From Dasypus novemcinctus (Eukaryota; Chordata; Mammalia; Cingulata; Dasypodidae): a stretch of 64,000 nt of DNA. Made by a program: the position numbers and the translations under genes. The stretch spans positions 92,137,157 to 92,201,156 of the forward strand of contig NC_080680.1 in NCBI RefSeq assembly GCF_030445035.2. Reading direction: 5' to 3'. The notes under the pieces are model-generated. The model worked only from the letters and a program-made list of their open reading frames with translations, ran no database searches and was not told the DNA's origin. Below, piece after piece: positions 1 through 11,759 of this stretch (position 1 is its first letter; each line of letters begins with the position of its first letter).

Positions 1-173
1 TGTGCATGGGGCTCCCCTATGCGGGGGACACCCCTGCGTGGCATGGCACTCCTTGTGTGCATCAGCACTGTGCGTGGGCCAGCTCCACACGGGTCAAGGA
101 GGCCCAGGGTTTGAACTGCGGACCTCCCATGTGGTAGACGGATGCCCTAACCACTGGGCCAAGTCCGCTTCCC
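1..173 (-). mobile_element. DAS-III-type SINE, antisense, cut by the window edge
   Basis: The minus strand begins gggaagcggacttggcccag with tRNA-like A and B boxes (ggttcaaaccc-type B box near 115-105), then the CpG-rich body. The rest lies left of position 1. Confidence 0.9.
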
Positions 174-439
174 CTGTGTTTCTTTTTGTTGTGTCATCTG
201 GTGTGTCAGCTCTCCGTGTGTGCAGCACCATTCCTGGGCAGACTGCTCTCCTTACGGGGCAGACTCCTTGAGCATGGGGCTCCCCTATGTGGGGACACCC
301 CTGCGTGGCATGGCACTCCTTGCACGCATCAGTACTGTGCATGGGCCAGTTCCACACAGGTCAAGGAGGCCCAGGGTTTGAACCGCGGACCTCCCATGTG
401 GTAGACAGATGCCCTATCCACTGGGCCAAGTCACTTCCC
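174..439 (-). mobile_element. Second DAS-III-type SINE, antisense, head to tail with the first
   Basis: The head starts at 439 (ggggaagtgacttggcccag) and the body runs to about 174, where it abuts the head of the first copy without an A-rich tail. So the pair is either a tandem unit or the product of unequal exchange. Confidence 0.88.
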
Positions 440-686
440 CTTAGTAGCGTTTTGAGTCTCATCACAATGCCATCTCTTGAATACTTCTGTGAGTTAGTAA
501 TCTTTAGTGACCCCTTTCTTTAAATATTGCTGATCCAACATTGAGTTCTTTATAGTTATATCAAAGATAACTGAAAAGAACATTTAATTTATAAATGACT
601 TAACAAGATTTAAAGTATTAGTTTACTAATACTTTGGGAGAATTTTTTATAAACAGTATTTCACATGGCACAATATTTATTCTTAC

Positions 687-773
687 TTTGTCAAATTTTC
701 CAAGACTACTTTTTGTGCGGGGATCTCCCTCTTCAGAGCCAGTCATTGCTAACTGCTGCAAAAGGCGACCAAC
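687..773 (-). CDS. GAPVD1: GAPVD1 coding exon (third coding exon seen), RasGAP region
   Basis: An 87-nt exon, exactly 29 codons in phase 0, read on the minus strand. It encodes VGRLLQQLAMTGSEEGDPRT followed by KSSLGKFDK, which I recognise as GAPVD1 directly after the LMQ that ends the large exon at 2929-3772. On the coding strand the acceptor reads gttgcag before GTTGGTCGCC, and the donor after GACAAA is gtaaga. Counting from the start codon at 9877 these are residues 344-372, the C-terminal part of the RasGAP region. GAPVD1 works at the plasma membrane and early endosomes, as a GAP towards Ras-type GTPases and a Rab5/Rab31 exchange factor through its VPS9 domain (family knowledge). The remaining exons lie left of the window. 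No stop codon or frameshift is seen. Confidence 0.95.
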
Positions 774-2928
774 CTGCAACCAAATGGAGATAGGGAGGTT
801 TAGACTATAGATACCTATAAATTCCTTTCTATGAAAAGTACTTGTGGGTGAACCCTGAATCTCAGCAGAGCTGTAGCCAACACCTACTCTCCAGTTCATT
901 AGACTAGACTCACCCAGGACAACTAACGAAAGGATGATGATGGACAACGCCCATCCCAGGAAGCACAGAGTATCCACAACTGCAACAAGATAGTTCCATC
1001 CACCTGCCCCATGGGATCTAAGCCCCTTTCAATCTGAAGCAGAGTAGACATCACTATCCCCAAATCCTCCAGACAGAGGAATGAGCATAAGGGGGAAATG
1101 CAATTACAAACTAACATAGACTTATTATTCTTCTAGTAATGGAAGAATTGTAACACTGATATGAAGATAGTGGTCACCAGAGGTTCTGGAGGGAGGGAAA
1201 GGGAAAAATAAGTGTAACATGGGGCACTGGAATCATTCTGAATGATACTTCAATAATGGATATAAATCATCATAAATTTTGTCAAAAACCTATAAAACTG
1301 TGTGGTGAAAAGTGTAAAACATAATGTAAACTGTAGGCCATGCTTAGTAGCAAAGCTTCAATGTGTGTTCATCAAATGTAACAAATGTACCATACTAATG
1401 AAAATGTTGTTAATGGGGAAAGGAGAGAGGGATTATATGGGAATCCCCTATATTTTTCAATGTAATGTTTAGGTACTCTAAAGTACCTTTAAAAATAAAT
1501 AAAAAATAAATAAAAACTTGTATTCTAGTCTAAAAATCTGTTTCACAATAATAATCACACCATCTCATCCGGTATACAAAATAGTGCCCCCAACAAAACA
1601 TGTTTTTGTCTGTCAGCTTTTTACTTTTTTCAGATTAAGAGTTATAGAGAGTAAGTAGAAAATTTTGCTTTAATTTCTCTTTAACAGCATATTGATAAGT
1701 TAACTTGTAAAAGATGCCTCAATTATTAGACTATTTCAGGTTAATATTGAGTACTTTTCCCTACAAATTCACAAAGCACTCAAGGTAGAGTATATTTTTC
1801 TAGATTTAAAAGCAAACACTTCCTACAAGATGAACACTGTTTGTTAAAGTAAATACTAATTCACAGAGCAGGTTCCTTACTGACAAAGTAAAGGCTTTCT
1901 TTAAAGCCCCCTTAATGAAAGTTAAATATCATACAGTATCATCTTAATGTTTGGGGCAACCTCCCTTTTTACACATTTTGAAAATACATGATTCATTCTC
2001 TCTTGGGATGACAAAAATAAAAACTATCAATACTTTATCATAAGAATAGATTCAGGGTTTCAAAGATGATAAAAAAATAAAAAATTTTCTTTCAGGAATT
2101 TCTATAGTGCTGATTGCTAAACACCCCAAGGAGCCAGAAATGAATGCATGTCAGGGGAATGGGCGGGAGAGAAGGGCAGGGAGGACTTATTCTTTTAAAA
2201 AATCATCCAAAGACATATTCTACTCCCAATGAACCCAGTCTCTCCCTCACTATATTTCTGGAGGATAAATTATAACTAAAAGATTCCCTTAAGAAACAAT
2301 ATGACTTCAATAGTTCAGATGATAAGGAAAAGAAGTACTAATACAAATCCATTTAAAAATCCTCTTTCTGAAACTCTTAGGACCATAAGTATTTCCGATT
2401 TCAGAATCTGGAGATTCCAGAAAGTTAATTTAGTACAAATACGTAACATATCCAGCAGGGTATAGGGTGGTACTCTATAATCAAACATACTAACAACTCT
2501 TCAGGAAAATATGTGAGTATTCACCAGCAGTTAATGGAATAACAATTTTAAAACAGCCTCACGTTAGTTCAGGTTAGGTTTTGACAACACTTTTTAATCA
2601 TCTAGATTTTGAAATTGTGGAAAAGGGATGGTAAGGGCTTGTTCTAGAAAACTGAATCAACTGCATAGTCAAGAATGTGAGGATTCCATTTAAAAACTAA
2701 TACAGTATTTTAAAATCCTAATAAATTTGCTTTTATTTTATAAGAAGAAAATATTTAAGATAGTTTTGAGGGAAAAGAATATTTGAATAACCATCATATT
2801 TTCTGTTCCCACCCCATCACTCAAACAACTGATTTTAAACTGAATCATATTTTCTATTCCCACCCTCCACTGCCCGAAAAACTGATTTTAAACTGAATGC
2901 CACATTAATAATAATAACAAAAACATAC
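774..2928 (-). other. GAPVD1: GAPVD1 intron between the RasGAP exons
   Basis: Intron bounded by a gtatgt donor (2928-2923 on the minus strand) and a gttgcag acceptor ending at 774. It contains one old L1-type 3' end at about 845-1517 (separate entry). From about 1518 to 2900 the sequence is AT-rich with no repeat, exon or ORF that I recognise. Short A-rich tracts and a near-repeat around 2790 and 2850 (both contain 'tgattttaaactgaat') are the only local structure noticed. Confidence 0.9.
845..1517 (+). mobile_element. Old family X/L1-type 3' end in a GAPVD1 intron
   Basis: Matches the reverse complement of 31425-32090 in order: ctcagcagagctgtagccaa region, the 'atggacaacgcccatcccag' region, the tcatcaaatgtaacaaatgt region, then gggaatcccctata and an A/T-rich tail. 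More diverged than the other copies. Confidence 0.6.
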
Positions 2929-3772
2929 CTGCATCAGATTAAATCTTGCCACCTCATTAATGGGAGCATCAGAAATTATTCCATATTGTTCTGGATTGAC
3001 AACTGCAGGACAAATGAAGCAGGCAAGTAGGAGATCAGTACACATTGCCCTGACCTCTCCAACTTCCAGTCTATCTACACAGGAGAGCGTTTTGTACATC
3101 TGTGACACAATCCACCTCAAACTATGTGGAAAGCAATATGTATTCTGTTTGAGATAACCAATAAATTTGTTCACCAGAGCCACTAGTTTGGACTCATTGG
3201 AATCCACCATTTCTTGAACCTTTTGTCTGAATCTATCTGAGCCTTTCTCTCCAAAGAGTTTTTCCTGTTGAGATGGAGAGAATCTCTCAATTAGCTTGTT
3301 TGGATCTGTTTCCAAGTGATCTTCATCTTCAACCAGTAGCTGCATGATTGGCTCATGTAAGGTAGCTGTGAGAAAAAGTTTGGCAGAAAACAGTCCTTCA
3401 GAAAAAAGTTTAAATAAGATGCTGAAGGCACAAGTTCCTCTCCTCAAAAGCCGCCTGGGGTTGTCACTTTCTTTAAGTTCAAATTCAATCAAGTAGCGCA
3501 AAACCTGAAGGAGGTAGCTTTCATCTTCCTGCATAATGCAGTTGCCATAGAGGGAGGTAAAGACAGTGTAAATAACACTTTGTGTGTTCTCCTGATTAAG
3601 TTTCTCCCCAGCAACCAATGAGGAGGCAATAAGACGAGGATTTTCCCTTAATCGACTCAGGAATTCTCCATAAGCAGTCTCCTGAAATCCCAATTGCTTA
3701 TATCCATCAACAAACTGTGTATCTTCCAAAATCTTGGCATGTTGGCAACATTCAGCAGGAGAAGCTTCAGCA
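2929..3772 (-). CDS. GAPVD1: GAPVD1 large exon encoding most of the RasGAP domain
   Basis: An 844-nt exon. It starts with the third base of a split Ser codon (AG from the previous exon plus T) and then carries 281 full codons, residues 63-343, without a stop. The acceptor is tttttag/TGC and the donor CAG/gtatgt. The protein begins AEASPAECCQHAKILEDTQF. The RasGAP finger-loop region reads RRLLRRGTCAFSILFKLF, giving the arginine-containing loop. Near the end it reads LLACFICPAVVNPEQYG, where canonical RasGAPs have FLR before the F/I-C-P-A block: the arginine of that motif is Cys here. A RasGAP domain followed by a remote VPS9 domain is the GAPVD1 architecture (family knowledge); only the RasGAP half is in the window. 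Sequence and frame look fully functional. Confidence 0.97.
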
Positions 3773-4084
3773 CTAAAAATATGAACAAGCAAGCAACATA
3801 ATAATAATGATAACGATAATATTAACAATTATTATTATATAATACACATTTAAATATGAGTTGATTATAGACCCAGCAATGAGATCTCTCTGAATTGCTA
3901 AAATCTTTTTTTGGTAACAACAGCACCTTAATGTGTAAAGAAAGACAAAACCAAAACATCCAAGAGAGGAGGACATATCCCTCATTATATTAAGTGAGGT
4001 TCAATAAAAAGTAACCTTTTGTAGATCCCATTACTCAGAGTTGCACGTAAAAGCTTACAGACTAAATTAAATAAAAATTAACTA
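3773..4084 (-). other. GAPVD1 intron, unique stretch
   Basis: AT-rich intronic sequence between the RasGAP exon and the L1 that starts near 4085. An (ATA/ATT)-rich patch lies at about 3795-3850. Nothing else recognised. Confidence 0.6.
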
Positions 4085-4816
4085 CAGTTTAAAAGTACTC
4101 ATTTCTATGGGATGCAACAAAGGCAGTGCTGAGAGGGAAATTTATAGCCCTCAATGATTACATTAAAAGGAAGAATGAGCTAAAATCAATGACCTAACTA
4201 CAAAACTGAATAAACTAGAAAAAGAGCAGCAAACTTCTCAACACAAGCAGAAGGAATGGAATAAATATCAGAGCAGAAATAAATGAAATTGAGAAAAACA
4301 ACAAAAAAGAGAGATTTAACAAAACCAAAATTGGTTCCTTGAAAAGACTAACAAAATTGACAAACCCTTAGCTACACTAACCAAAAAATGGGAGAAGATG
4401 TGAACAACTGTACACCAATGAACTACATAATGTACATGAAAGGGAAATTCCTAGGGATATATAAATGACCTACATTGACCCTAGGAGAAATAGAACACTC
4501 AAACAAACCAATCACAAGAGATTAAAACAGTCACCAACCAACTCCTAGGACCAGGTGGCCTCACATGTGAATTCTACCAAGCATTCAAAGAAGATTTAAT
4601 ACCAATATTATTCAAACTCTTCCAAAAAACTGAACAAGAGGGAACATTACAAACTCATTCTATGAAGCCAATATCACTCTCCTAATATCAAAGCCAGATA
4701 AAGAGATTATGAAAAAAAGAAAATTACAGACCCATTTCCCTAATTAATACGAATGCAAAAAGCCTCAAGAAAATACTTGTTAATCAAGTCCAACAATACA
4801 TTAAAAGAATTATTCA

Positions 4817-4906
4817 GTGGAGCAAGTGTAGCTCAGTGGTTTGAGTGCCTGCTTCTCATGTACGAGGTTCAGTCCCAGGTTCAATCCCCGGTACCTCCTA
4901 AAACAA
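4817..4906 (+). mobile_element. Short tRNA-derived SINE inside the L1 ORF2
   Basis: A single tRNA-like unit: gtagctcagtggtttgag (A box) and ggttcaatccc (B box), then an A-rich tail. The flanking L1 sequence is repeated as aaaagaattattca and aaagaattgttca. Confidence 0.85.
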
Positions 4907-5261
4907 ACAAAAAAAAAGAATTGTTCATCATGATCAAGTGGGTTTTATACCAGGCATGCAAGGATGGTTCAACATTAAAAAACAATCAGTATAATATACC
5001 ACATTAATAATCAAAGAAGAAAAATCACATGATCATCTCTATTGAAGCGGAAAAGGCATTTGACAAAATACAGCATCCTTTCCTGGTAAAAATACTCCAA
5101 AATATAGGACTTGAATGAAACTTTCTCAACGTGATAAAGGGCATATATAAAATACCCATAGCTAACATTGTACTCAAAGGTGAACGACTGAAAGCTTTTC
5201 TATTGAGATTGGGAACAAGACAAGGATGACTACTGTCACCACTGTTGTTCATTATAGTGCT

Positions 5262-5367
5262 GGAGGGGGGTGGGGGGTATATGGGGACCTCATATTTTTT
5301 TAAGGTAACATTAAAAAAAAAATAAAGAAGGAAAAAAAAAGAAAATACACACACACACAAATATATA
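5262..5367 (+). mobile_element. Family X 3' end, 5'-truncated, with simple-repeat tail
   Basis: Starts at the G-rich tract and reads tatatggggacctcatattt and an A-rich tail that runs into (AC)n/(AT)n. Flanked by tatagtgct at 5253-5261 and 5368-5376. It cuts the L1 between the LLSPLLF and FANDM regions. Confidence 0.85.
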
Positions 5368-6370
5368 TATAGTGCTCGAGGTTCTAGCTAGAGGAATCAA
5401 GCAAGAAAAAGAAAGAAAAGGCATTCAAATTGGAAGGGAAGAATTAAAACTGTCCCTATTTGCAAATGATATGGTCTTATAACTAGAAAGTCCTGAAAAA
5501 AATCTACAACAAAGCTACTAAAAGAGCTAATGAACAAGTTCAGCAGAGTAGGAGGATACAAGATCAATATGCAAAAGTCAGTAGTGTTTCTATATGCTAA
5601 TAATGAGCAAACTGAGGAGTAAGTCAAGAAAAAAATTCCATTTACACTAGTGACTAAGAGGATCAAACATTTAGGAATAAACTTAACCAAAGACATGAAG
5701 TGCTTGTACTCAGAAAACTACACTAAAATGCACTACTAAATAAATAAATGCACTACTAAAATAAATCAAAGAAGACCTAAATAAATGGTAGAACATTTCA
5801 TGTTCATGGATTGGAAGACTAAATAGCGTAGAGATGTCAATTCTACCTAAATTGGTATACAGATTCAATGCAATCCTAACAAAAATTCCAACAGCCCTTT
5901 TTTTTTTTCTTAAAGAAATGGAAAACACAATAATCTAATTTGTTTGGAAGGGTAAGGGGCCCCGAGTAGCCAGAAACATCTTAAAAAGGAAGAACAAAGT
6001 TGGAGAACTCCTACTTCTGGACTTTAAATCTTACAATCTATCAGTACCATGGTAGAAACAAATGATACTGACATAAAGATAGGCATATAGAACAATAGAA
6101 AAAATGATGATTCAAAAACAGACCCTCACATCTTGGTTCAAGAGATTTTTGACAAGGCTATTAAGCCCACCCAGGTGGGGCAGAACCGTCTATTCAACAA
6201 ATAGTGCTGGGAGAACTGGATATCCATATCCAAAAGAAAGAAAAGGACCCCCTATTTCAGATGTTATAGAAAAATTAACTCAAAATGGATCAAAGACCTA
6301 AATATAAAAGCTAGGACCATAAAACTCCTAGAAGAAAATATAGGGAAACATCTTCAAGACTTGGTAACAG

Positions 6371-6885
6371 GTGGTAGATTTTATTTATTTATTTTTATTT
6401 AATAGGTTTATTCTTTTAACCGGACTGATAATCATTACTGCTCATTCTTTGGTTTGGGGGGAGGAGGGAGTTCTTATTAATTTATCTGATTTATTTCTAT
6501 GGCAGATATTTATGTAAAAGGGTCCTCTGGAAATGAGGGTGAATGTAATTTACTGGTTTAGCAGTTTTATTCTTTTTTTTAAAACAAATCGATTTTATTG
6601 ATACCTCTTAATAAAACATACAGTTCATGCAAAGTGTACAATCAATGGTATGTGATTTAATCACACAGTTGTACATTCATTACCTCAATTATTATTAAAG
6701 CATTTTCATTATTTCAATAATAATAATAAATAAAAAACAGACAAACAAGAAAATTCTTCACCTCTCAATCTCTCTCTTTCCCGTTGTACGTAGTTGCTAT
6801 TTCTGGCTATTCTTGCACAATTATTTCTTTACTTATTAAGCATTTTTATTGAGATATATTCATATAACATAAGATCTATCTGTGG
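6371..6885 (-). mobile_element. Old L1M-type sequence, antisense, inserted in the L1
   Basis: Starts with a T/A-rich block and continues with the antisense L1M style (gattttattgatacctctta..., tttttattgagatatattca near 6845). L1 text resumes at 6885 with the gattcttaaac region. Boundaries are approximate. Confidence 0.55.
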
Positions 6886-7125
6886 ATTCTTAAACCTTAC
6901 ACTGAAAGCACAAGTAATGAAAGAAAAAATGGATAAATAGGACTTCCTCAAACTTAAAATACTTTTGTGCTTCAAAAGACTTTGTCAAGAAGGTGAAAAG
7001 GCAGCTCACTCAATGCGAGAAAATATTTGAAAACCACATATCTGATGAGTTTGACTTCCATGCTATGTAAAGAGATCATACAACTCTACAATAAAAGAGC
7101 AATCAATCCATTTCAAAAAATGGGC

Positions 7126-7318
7126 AAAAGTATGTAGGACTGGGGAAGGATAGAGGGATTGAGAGGTGACTGCTAAGGGGTACGGAATTTTCTTTTTGGA
7201 GAAATGAAATTGTTCTAAAATTTTTTGTGATGATGAATGCACAACATTGTGATTATACTGAGACACTGATTATACACTTTTCATAGATTGTATGGTATGT
7301 GAATATATCTCAATAAAA
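7126..7318 (+). mobile_element. L1 3'-end fragment nested in the older L1
   Basis: Contains the common tail text gatgaatgcacaacattgtg ... gattatacactttt ... tatctcaataaaact and ends in A-rich sequence. The host L1 is interrupted between 'gggcaaaagta' and 'cagaaatatctcc'. Confidence 0.65.
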
Positions 7319-8634
7319 CTGCTTTAAAAAAATTAAACAGAAATATCTCCAAAAAGGAATTTCAAATGGTGAATAAACACAAGAAAAATGGTTCAATATC
7401 ACTAGCTATTACAGAAATGCAAATAGAAACTACAATGAACTATCATCTCACACTTCATAGAATGGCCATTACTGAAAAGAAAACAACAAAAAAACAAAAC
7501 AAAACAAAACAATAAGTGCTAGAGAGGATGTGGAGAAATAGGAACATTCCTTCACTGTTGGTGGTAATGTAAATGGTGTAGTCTCTGTGGAAGACAGTTT
7601 GGTGGTTCCTCGGAAAGCTAAATACAGAATTGCCCATATGACCTGGCAATCCCTCTACTAGGAATACATCCAGAAGAACTGAAAACAGTGATGCAGACAG
7701 ACATTTGCACATGGATGTTCATAGCAGCATTATCCACATTTGCCAAAAGATGGCAGCAACCAAATGTCTATCAACCAATAAATGCATAAACAAAATGTGA
7801 TATATACAATGGAATATATGCTGCTGTAAGAAATGAAATTAGGACATGTATGATAACATGGATGAACCCTGAAGACATGCTGAGTGAAAGAAGCCAGACA
7901 CAAAAGGACAGATATTGTATGGTTTCACTAATATGAATTAAATATGAAAAATAAATACATGGAGTTAAAACCTAGAGTATGGGTTATTAGGAGGTAAGAG
8001 GAGAGCTGTGAAGGAGTAGAAATTTGATGCTTAATGTCTGTAGAAATTTTAATTAACTTGACTGTAAAGGTATAGAAATGAATAGTGTTGATGGTAACAC
8101 ATTATAGTGAGTAGCATCTGGTTTATAAATAAGATTGTGGCTGAAAGGGGTAGTCTAGGGATATGAATGTTATTTGAAAGAAAGCTATGAACAACATAGA
8201 AAACCCACAGGTGGATGAGGATTGTGGTTAATAGTACAAATACAAGAATGTTCTTCTATGAACTAGAACAAATGTATATCATTGCTACAAGGTGGTAAGA
8301 ATATGGAGATGCATGGGAAAAATATTAATATATTAATAAATTAATGTAACTTATGGACTATAGTTAACAGCAATATTGTAATAATCTTGCAGCAATGTCA
8401 AAGAAGGTACTGTGTTAATAATGGGGGGTATGGAAAAAATACACCAAATGTGTGCTATAGATCATAGTGGTAAAAGTCTGATGATGTTCTCCCATAGTCT
8501 GTAATAAATGTTCCACAACAATGCAAAGTTTTGGTGGAGGGGTATTGTATGGGAATTCTCCACATTATGCATGATTGTTTTATAAGTTCCCAATTTCTCT
8601 AATATATATATATATTTATGTAAAATATATATAT

Positions 8635-8712
8635 TTAGGAGGTAATGGGGATTGAACCCGGGACCTCGTACCTGCAAAACAGATGCTCAACCATTGTGCT
8701 CCACCTGCTCCA
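8635..8712 (-). mobile_element. Short tRNA-derived SINE, antisense, in the L1 3'UTR
   Basis: The minus strand reads ggagcaggtggagcacaatg (A-box region) then ggttcaatcccc (B box). The preceding (AT)-rich run (8600-8634) would be its decayed tail. Confidence 0.75.
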
Positions 8713-8944
8713 CAATAAAGGGCTTATTTTTGGATACAAGTTAAAAAAAAAAAAAAAGAATCTCAACTAAGTCCATTTCATCAGGTATATTATTTCAACC
8801 TTTCTCAACAGCAACCTGCCAGTATATAAAGGGCTGTAAAACAATTTCCTTCAATCTAGGCTTTCTACTTTTGGAAACAAATTCTAATAAAATAAGCCCA
8901 TAAGAAGAAAAAACTATATAGCAATGTTCACAGCACAACTATTC

Positions 8945-9280
8945 TTTTCTTCTTTTTAACTTTTTTATTAAAGTAAAATACCCCAAAGTGCAAAATTCTC
9001 AAGTGTTCAGCTCTTTACATGTGTATATACATATGTAACCACCAGTCAGATTAAGACATGAAATGTTTTAAGCAGAATACTTCCTCATGCTCCTTCCTAG
9101 TCAACACCACCCTCCCAAGAAGTAATCATTATTCTGATTCTAATCAGAATAATCATCAAAGATTAGGCCCACATATTTTTGAACTTCAAATAAATGGAAG
9201 CATATAATATGTACTATTTTGTATCTGGCTTCTTTATATAACATTGTATCTCAGCACCATTATTCTCACAGATAAAAACT
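8945..9280 (-). mobile_element. Old L1M-type fragment, antisense
   Basis: Typical antisense L1M text: ttttttattaaagtaaaata, ctctttacatgtgtatatac, the 'accaccagtcagattaagac' stretch. Diverged and without clear ends. Confidence 0.5.
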
Positions 9281-9692
9281 GCTTCTTGGGACAAAGAAAC
9301 AAAGAAGAAGAAACAGAGTGAAATAACTGGCTTTAAAAACTGAAAAACAGATATATAATATCAAAACACAAAAATGTACAGATTAAATAATATTAAGATA
9401 AAAGCAGAACACAAAATAATTACACAACAAAAAATAAGCTATAATATATACAAAGATATAAAATTAGTTGGCATGGTATAAAATGTTAATGCTGAATAAG
9501 TTATAATTCTCTATTAACAGTGTTTAAGTTAATAAATACACTATACTATAAGCAAAGACTCATCTTAATGTGACTGAAACTACCTTAAACTATACCCTTT
9601 TTGGAAATAGATTCACTTATTTACATATAGCAGTTAGCACAAAATTGTAGATTACTTCACAAAATTCAAGACCTCTAAAATCTTTTCTTCAC
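9281..9692. other. GAPVD1 intron next to the first coding exon, no feature seen
   Basis: Low-GC unique sequence upstream of the donor at 9692. No repeat or ORF recognised. Normal intron content. Confidence 0.6.
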
Positions 9693-9910
9693 CTGGTTAT
9701 GATAAGCCGATCCAAGTTAATTCTCTGTTGCTTAGCAATCCATGCTGTACGATACAGCTTTTCAGCTGTCTTAAGTACTTCTGCATTGAGCCTCTGAATG
9801 AGTTGTTTCTCAGAGTTTACGTATAACCGTTCCTGTTTGAGGTGATGAGCCAGAGTGTGAATATCTAACTTCACCATCTTCAAAGGCGGAAAAGGTACAA
9901 AGGCTGATCA
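9693..9910 (-). CDS. GAPVD1: GAPVD1 first coding exon (start codon at 9877)
   Basis: On the minus strand the exon opens after a pyrimidine-rich acceptor (tttttactcttag) at 9910. It has 33 nt of 5'UTR, then ATG at 9877-9875 in a strong context (A at -3, G at +4). It encodes MVKLDIHTLAHHLKQERLYV and continues to LDRLIIT, 61 codons plus the bases AG, before the donor gtgaag at 9692. AG joins the T at 3772 to make Ser62, which confirms the splice. The segment is the helical N-terminus of GAPVD1 that precedes the RasGAP fold. The first three bases of the exon are TGA, which closes an upstream ORF opened in exon 1 (see findings). An in-frame TTG two codons upstream of the ATG is not a likely start. 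Confidence 0.96.
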
Positions 9911-10199
9911 CTAAGAGTAAAAAGACAAAATTAAAAATTTTACATCACTTGTTTTCCAAACTGAAAAGAGGTGGAAGAACACATTAAGAATTGGGCTACA
10001 TTTAGTACCACTGTTAACTCTAATTTTTAAATAATCTCTCTATATATTTTTATTGCAGAAGCACTACAGGGTCACTACAGAAAAAGTGGAAAATACAGAT
10101 ATAAATAAATAAAATCTTGTAATAAGGCCAATGCTCCAAGATTGCCACTGTAAACACCTTGTACATATCTTTCAAGTAAGAGGGGCTATTTATTAACCT

Positions 10200-10381
10200 T
10201 GCAGTTATCCTTGACTGCTCTCTTTCATACTGCAATCAATCAACAAAGCCTGTTGACACTATCTTCAAAACGTATCTCAAATTTGATTACCTCTCACACT
10301 CTCCTTCACTACCTGCCATCATCTCTCACCTGGAGGGCTATAATTACTTCCTAACTCATTTCTCTGCTTCCCTTCTTGTAC
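10200..10381 (+). repeat. L2 LINE 3' region, left part
   Basis: Reads tgccatcatctctcacctgg, a well-known L2 stretch. It is continued at 10752 after the hAT insertion. Confidence 0.6.
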
Positions 10382-10389
10382 CTCTAGAG

Positions 10390-10743
10390 CAGAGGTTCTT
10401 AACCAAGGGTCTGTAGAAAGATTTCAGGGAGTCTGTGAATTTGAATAGAAAAAAATCAACTTATTATCTTTATTTTCTCTGACCCCTAACTGAAATCTAA
10501 CATTTCCTTCACTTATGAATGTATGCAATAAATTACAGTATTATTCATTTCAAATCATATTACAGTTGTTGCATATCTTGAAAAATCACTTATGCTCATC
10601 CATACTTGGAAATTACAGTAGTTATTAGACCTGGCACTAATTGAGTGTCATAAAACTATTTGCCACTACATTCTGAGAAGGGGTCCGTGGTTTTCATCTG
10701 ACTGGCAAAGGGGTCTGTGGAACAAAAAAGGTTAAGACTCATG
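10390..10743 (+). mobile_element. hAT-Charlie non-autonomous element with 8-bp duplication
   Basis: Begins cagaggttcttaaccaaggg and ends ggttaagactcatg, imperfect inverted ends. The 8-bp target site is ctctagag (10382-10389) and ttctagag (10744-10751). It has the 'ggtctgtggaac' internal motif common to this group, but I do not assign a subfamily. Confidence 0.75.
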
Positions 10744-10751
10744 TTCTAGAG

Positions 10752-11320
10752 TGTATTCTCTATATAGCAGTTAAGAGTGATACTTTGAACTTAGGTCAGG
10801 TCAGTTTATTCCCCTACTAGAAAGGGTTCAAAGGCTTATTCTACAATTAGAATGATCTGCCCTTGACTACTTCTCCAGTTTCATCTTCCACTATCTAACC
10901 CTTGCTCATACATCATACAGTTCCAGACACACTCCTTCCTCAAAGCCTCTGCATTTGCTGATTCCTGTCTGGAAGGCTATTCTTTCAGGTATCTGTAAGG
11001 CTAATTTCCTTACTCCATTTAGGTTTTCTGCTCAAACGTCTATTTAGAGAGTCTTTCTGAGACAACTCTTTCTAAAATAGAAAACATCACATTCTATTCC
11101 CTGTTCCTGCCATTTTTTAAGCACCTACCCTACCTAGCATTATATCACACATATCTACTTACAAGTTTATCATGCTTACTGGATGTCTCCCCCACCATAA
11201 GGTAAGCTCTATCAGGACCAAGGCTAATCTGTCTTGCTCACTCACAGCTGTTTTCAGGGCCTAAGGGAGGGCCAGGTTCACAGTTGGAGTTAAATATTTG
11301 TCAAAGGAATGAATGAATTC
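10752..11320 (+). repeat. L2 LINE 3' region, right part
   Basis: Contains cagacacactccttcctcaa, gcctctgcatttgctgattc, 'ccataaggtaagctctatca' and 'atttgtcaaaggaatgaatg', which follow the L2 3' order to its end. Confidence 0.7.
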
Positions 11321-11535
11321 ATACAATTCTTTTTAACTAGTAGCTAAACAAACTGTTACAAATAGCACACATATTATAAAGCCTTACTAATTAAGCTATA
11401 TCCTTGAACCAAGAATGCCTGCCTGACTACAAATTCTTTATAACAACAATATAAGCACAAGTGGCAGCTAGAACACAACGCTGTGTGTCTAGACAACAGT
11501 CATTAAGTTAGAAAAATATTTCTCATTAAGAATTT

Positions 11536-11745
11536 AACATGGAGAGAGGATGTGGCTCAAGTGGTTGAGCACCTGCTTCTCACATGGAAGGTCCTGGGTT
11601 TGGTCTCCAGTGCCTCCTAAAAACAAAAACAAGCAAGCAAACAAATGAAAAAACCAACTCGGGGTAGCCAATATGGCTAGTGTTTGAGTGCCAGCCTCTG
11701 CCATACGAGGTCCTAGAGTTCAATCGCTGGCCCCAGTACCTTAAA
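11536..11745 (+). mobile_element. Dimeric short tRNA-derived SINE
   Basis: Two tRNA-like units: gtggctcaagtggttgagca ... and, after an A/C-rich linker, a second unit starting ggggtagccaatatggctag with gttcaatcg as its B-box relic. A-rich end. Confidence 0.82.
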
Positions 11746-11759
11746 AAAAAAATTTAAAA

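Larger units (their letters stand above)
4085..8755 (+). mobile_element. Degenerate L1 (ORF2 part and 3' end) broken by five later insertions
   Basis: L1 ORF2 reverse-transcriptase remnants are readable in pieces on the plus strand: [13 protein letters not shown] near 5040-5085, GTRQG then LLSPLLF near 5210-5250, and SLFANDMV near 5453-5478, where FADD has become FAND. Many stops and frameshifts are present. Downstream come the ORF2 C-terminal region and an L1 3'UTR ending in poly(A) at about 8755. Insertions inside: a SINE (4817), a family X tail (5262), an antisense old L1 (6371), an L1 tail (7126) and an antisense SINE (8635). Confidence 0.88.

Noticed and set aside
2-404. Overlapping open frames on both strands over the first 440 bases
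   Set aside because: They lie in DAS SINEs. The same Gly/Ala/Arg-rich peptides recur at each SINE in the window.
618-686. C-terminal extension of the exon frame after GKFDK
   Set aside because: Downstream of a good donor; it is intron sequence.
3773-3828. Hydrophobic N-terminal stretch on the RasGAP exon frame, looking like a signal peptide
   Set aside because: It is intron translated upstream of the acceptor at 3773; the spliced protein continues from residue 61 in the first coding exon.
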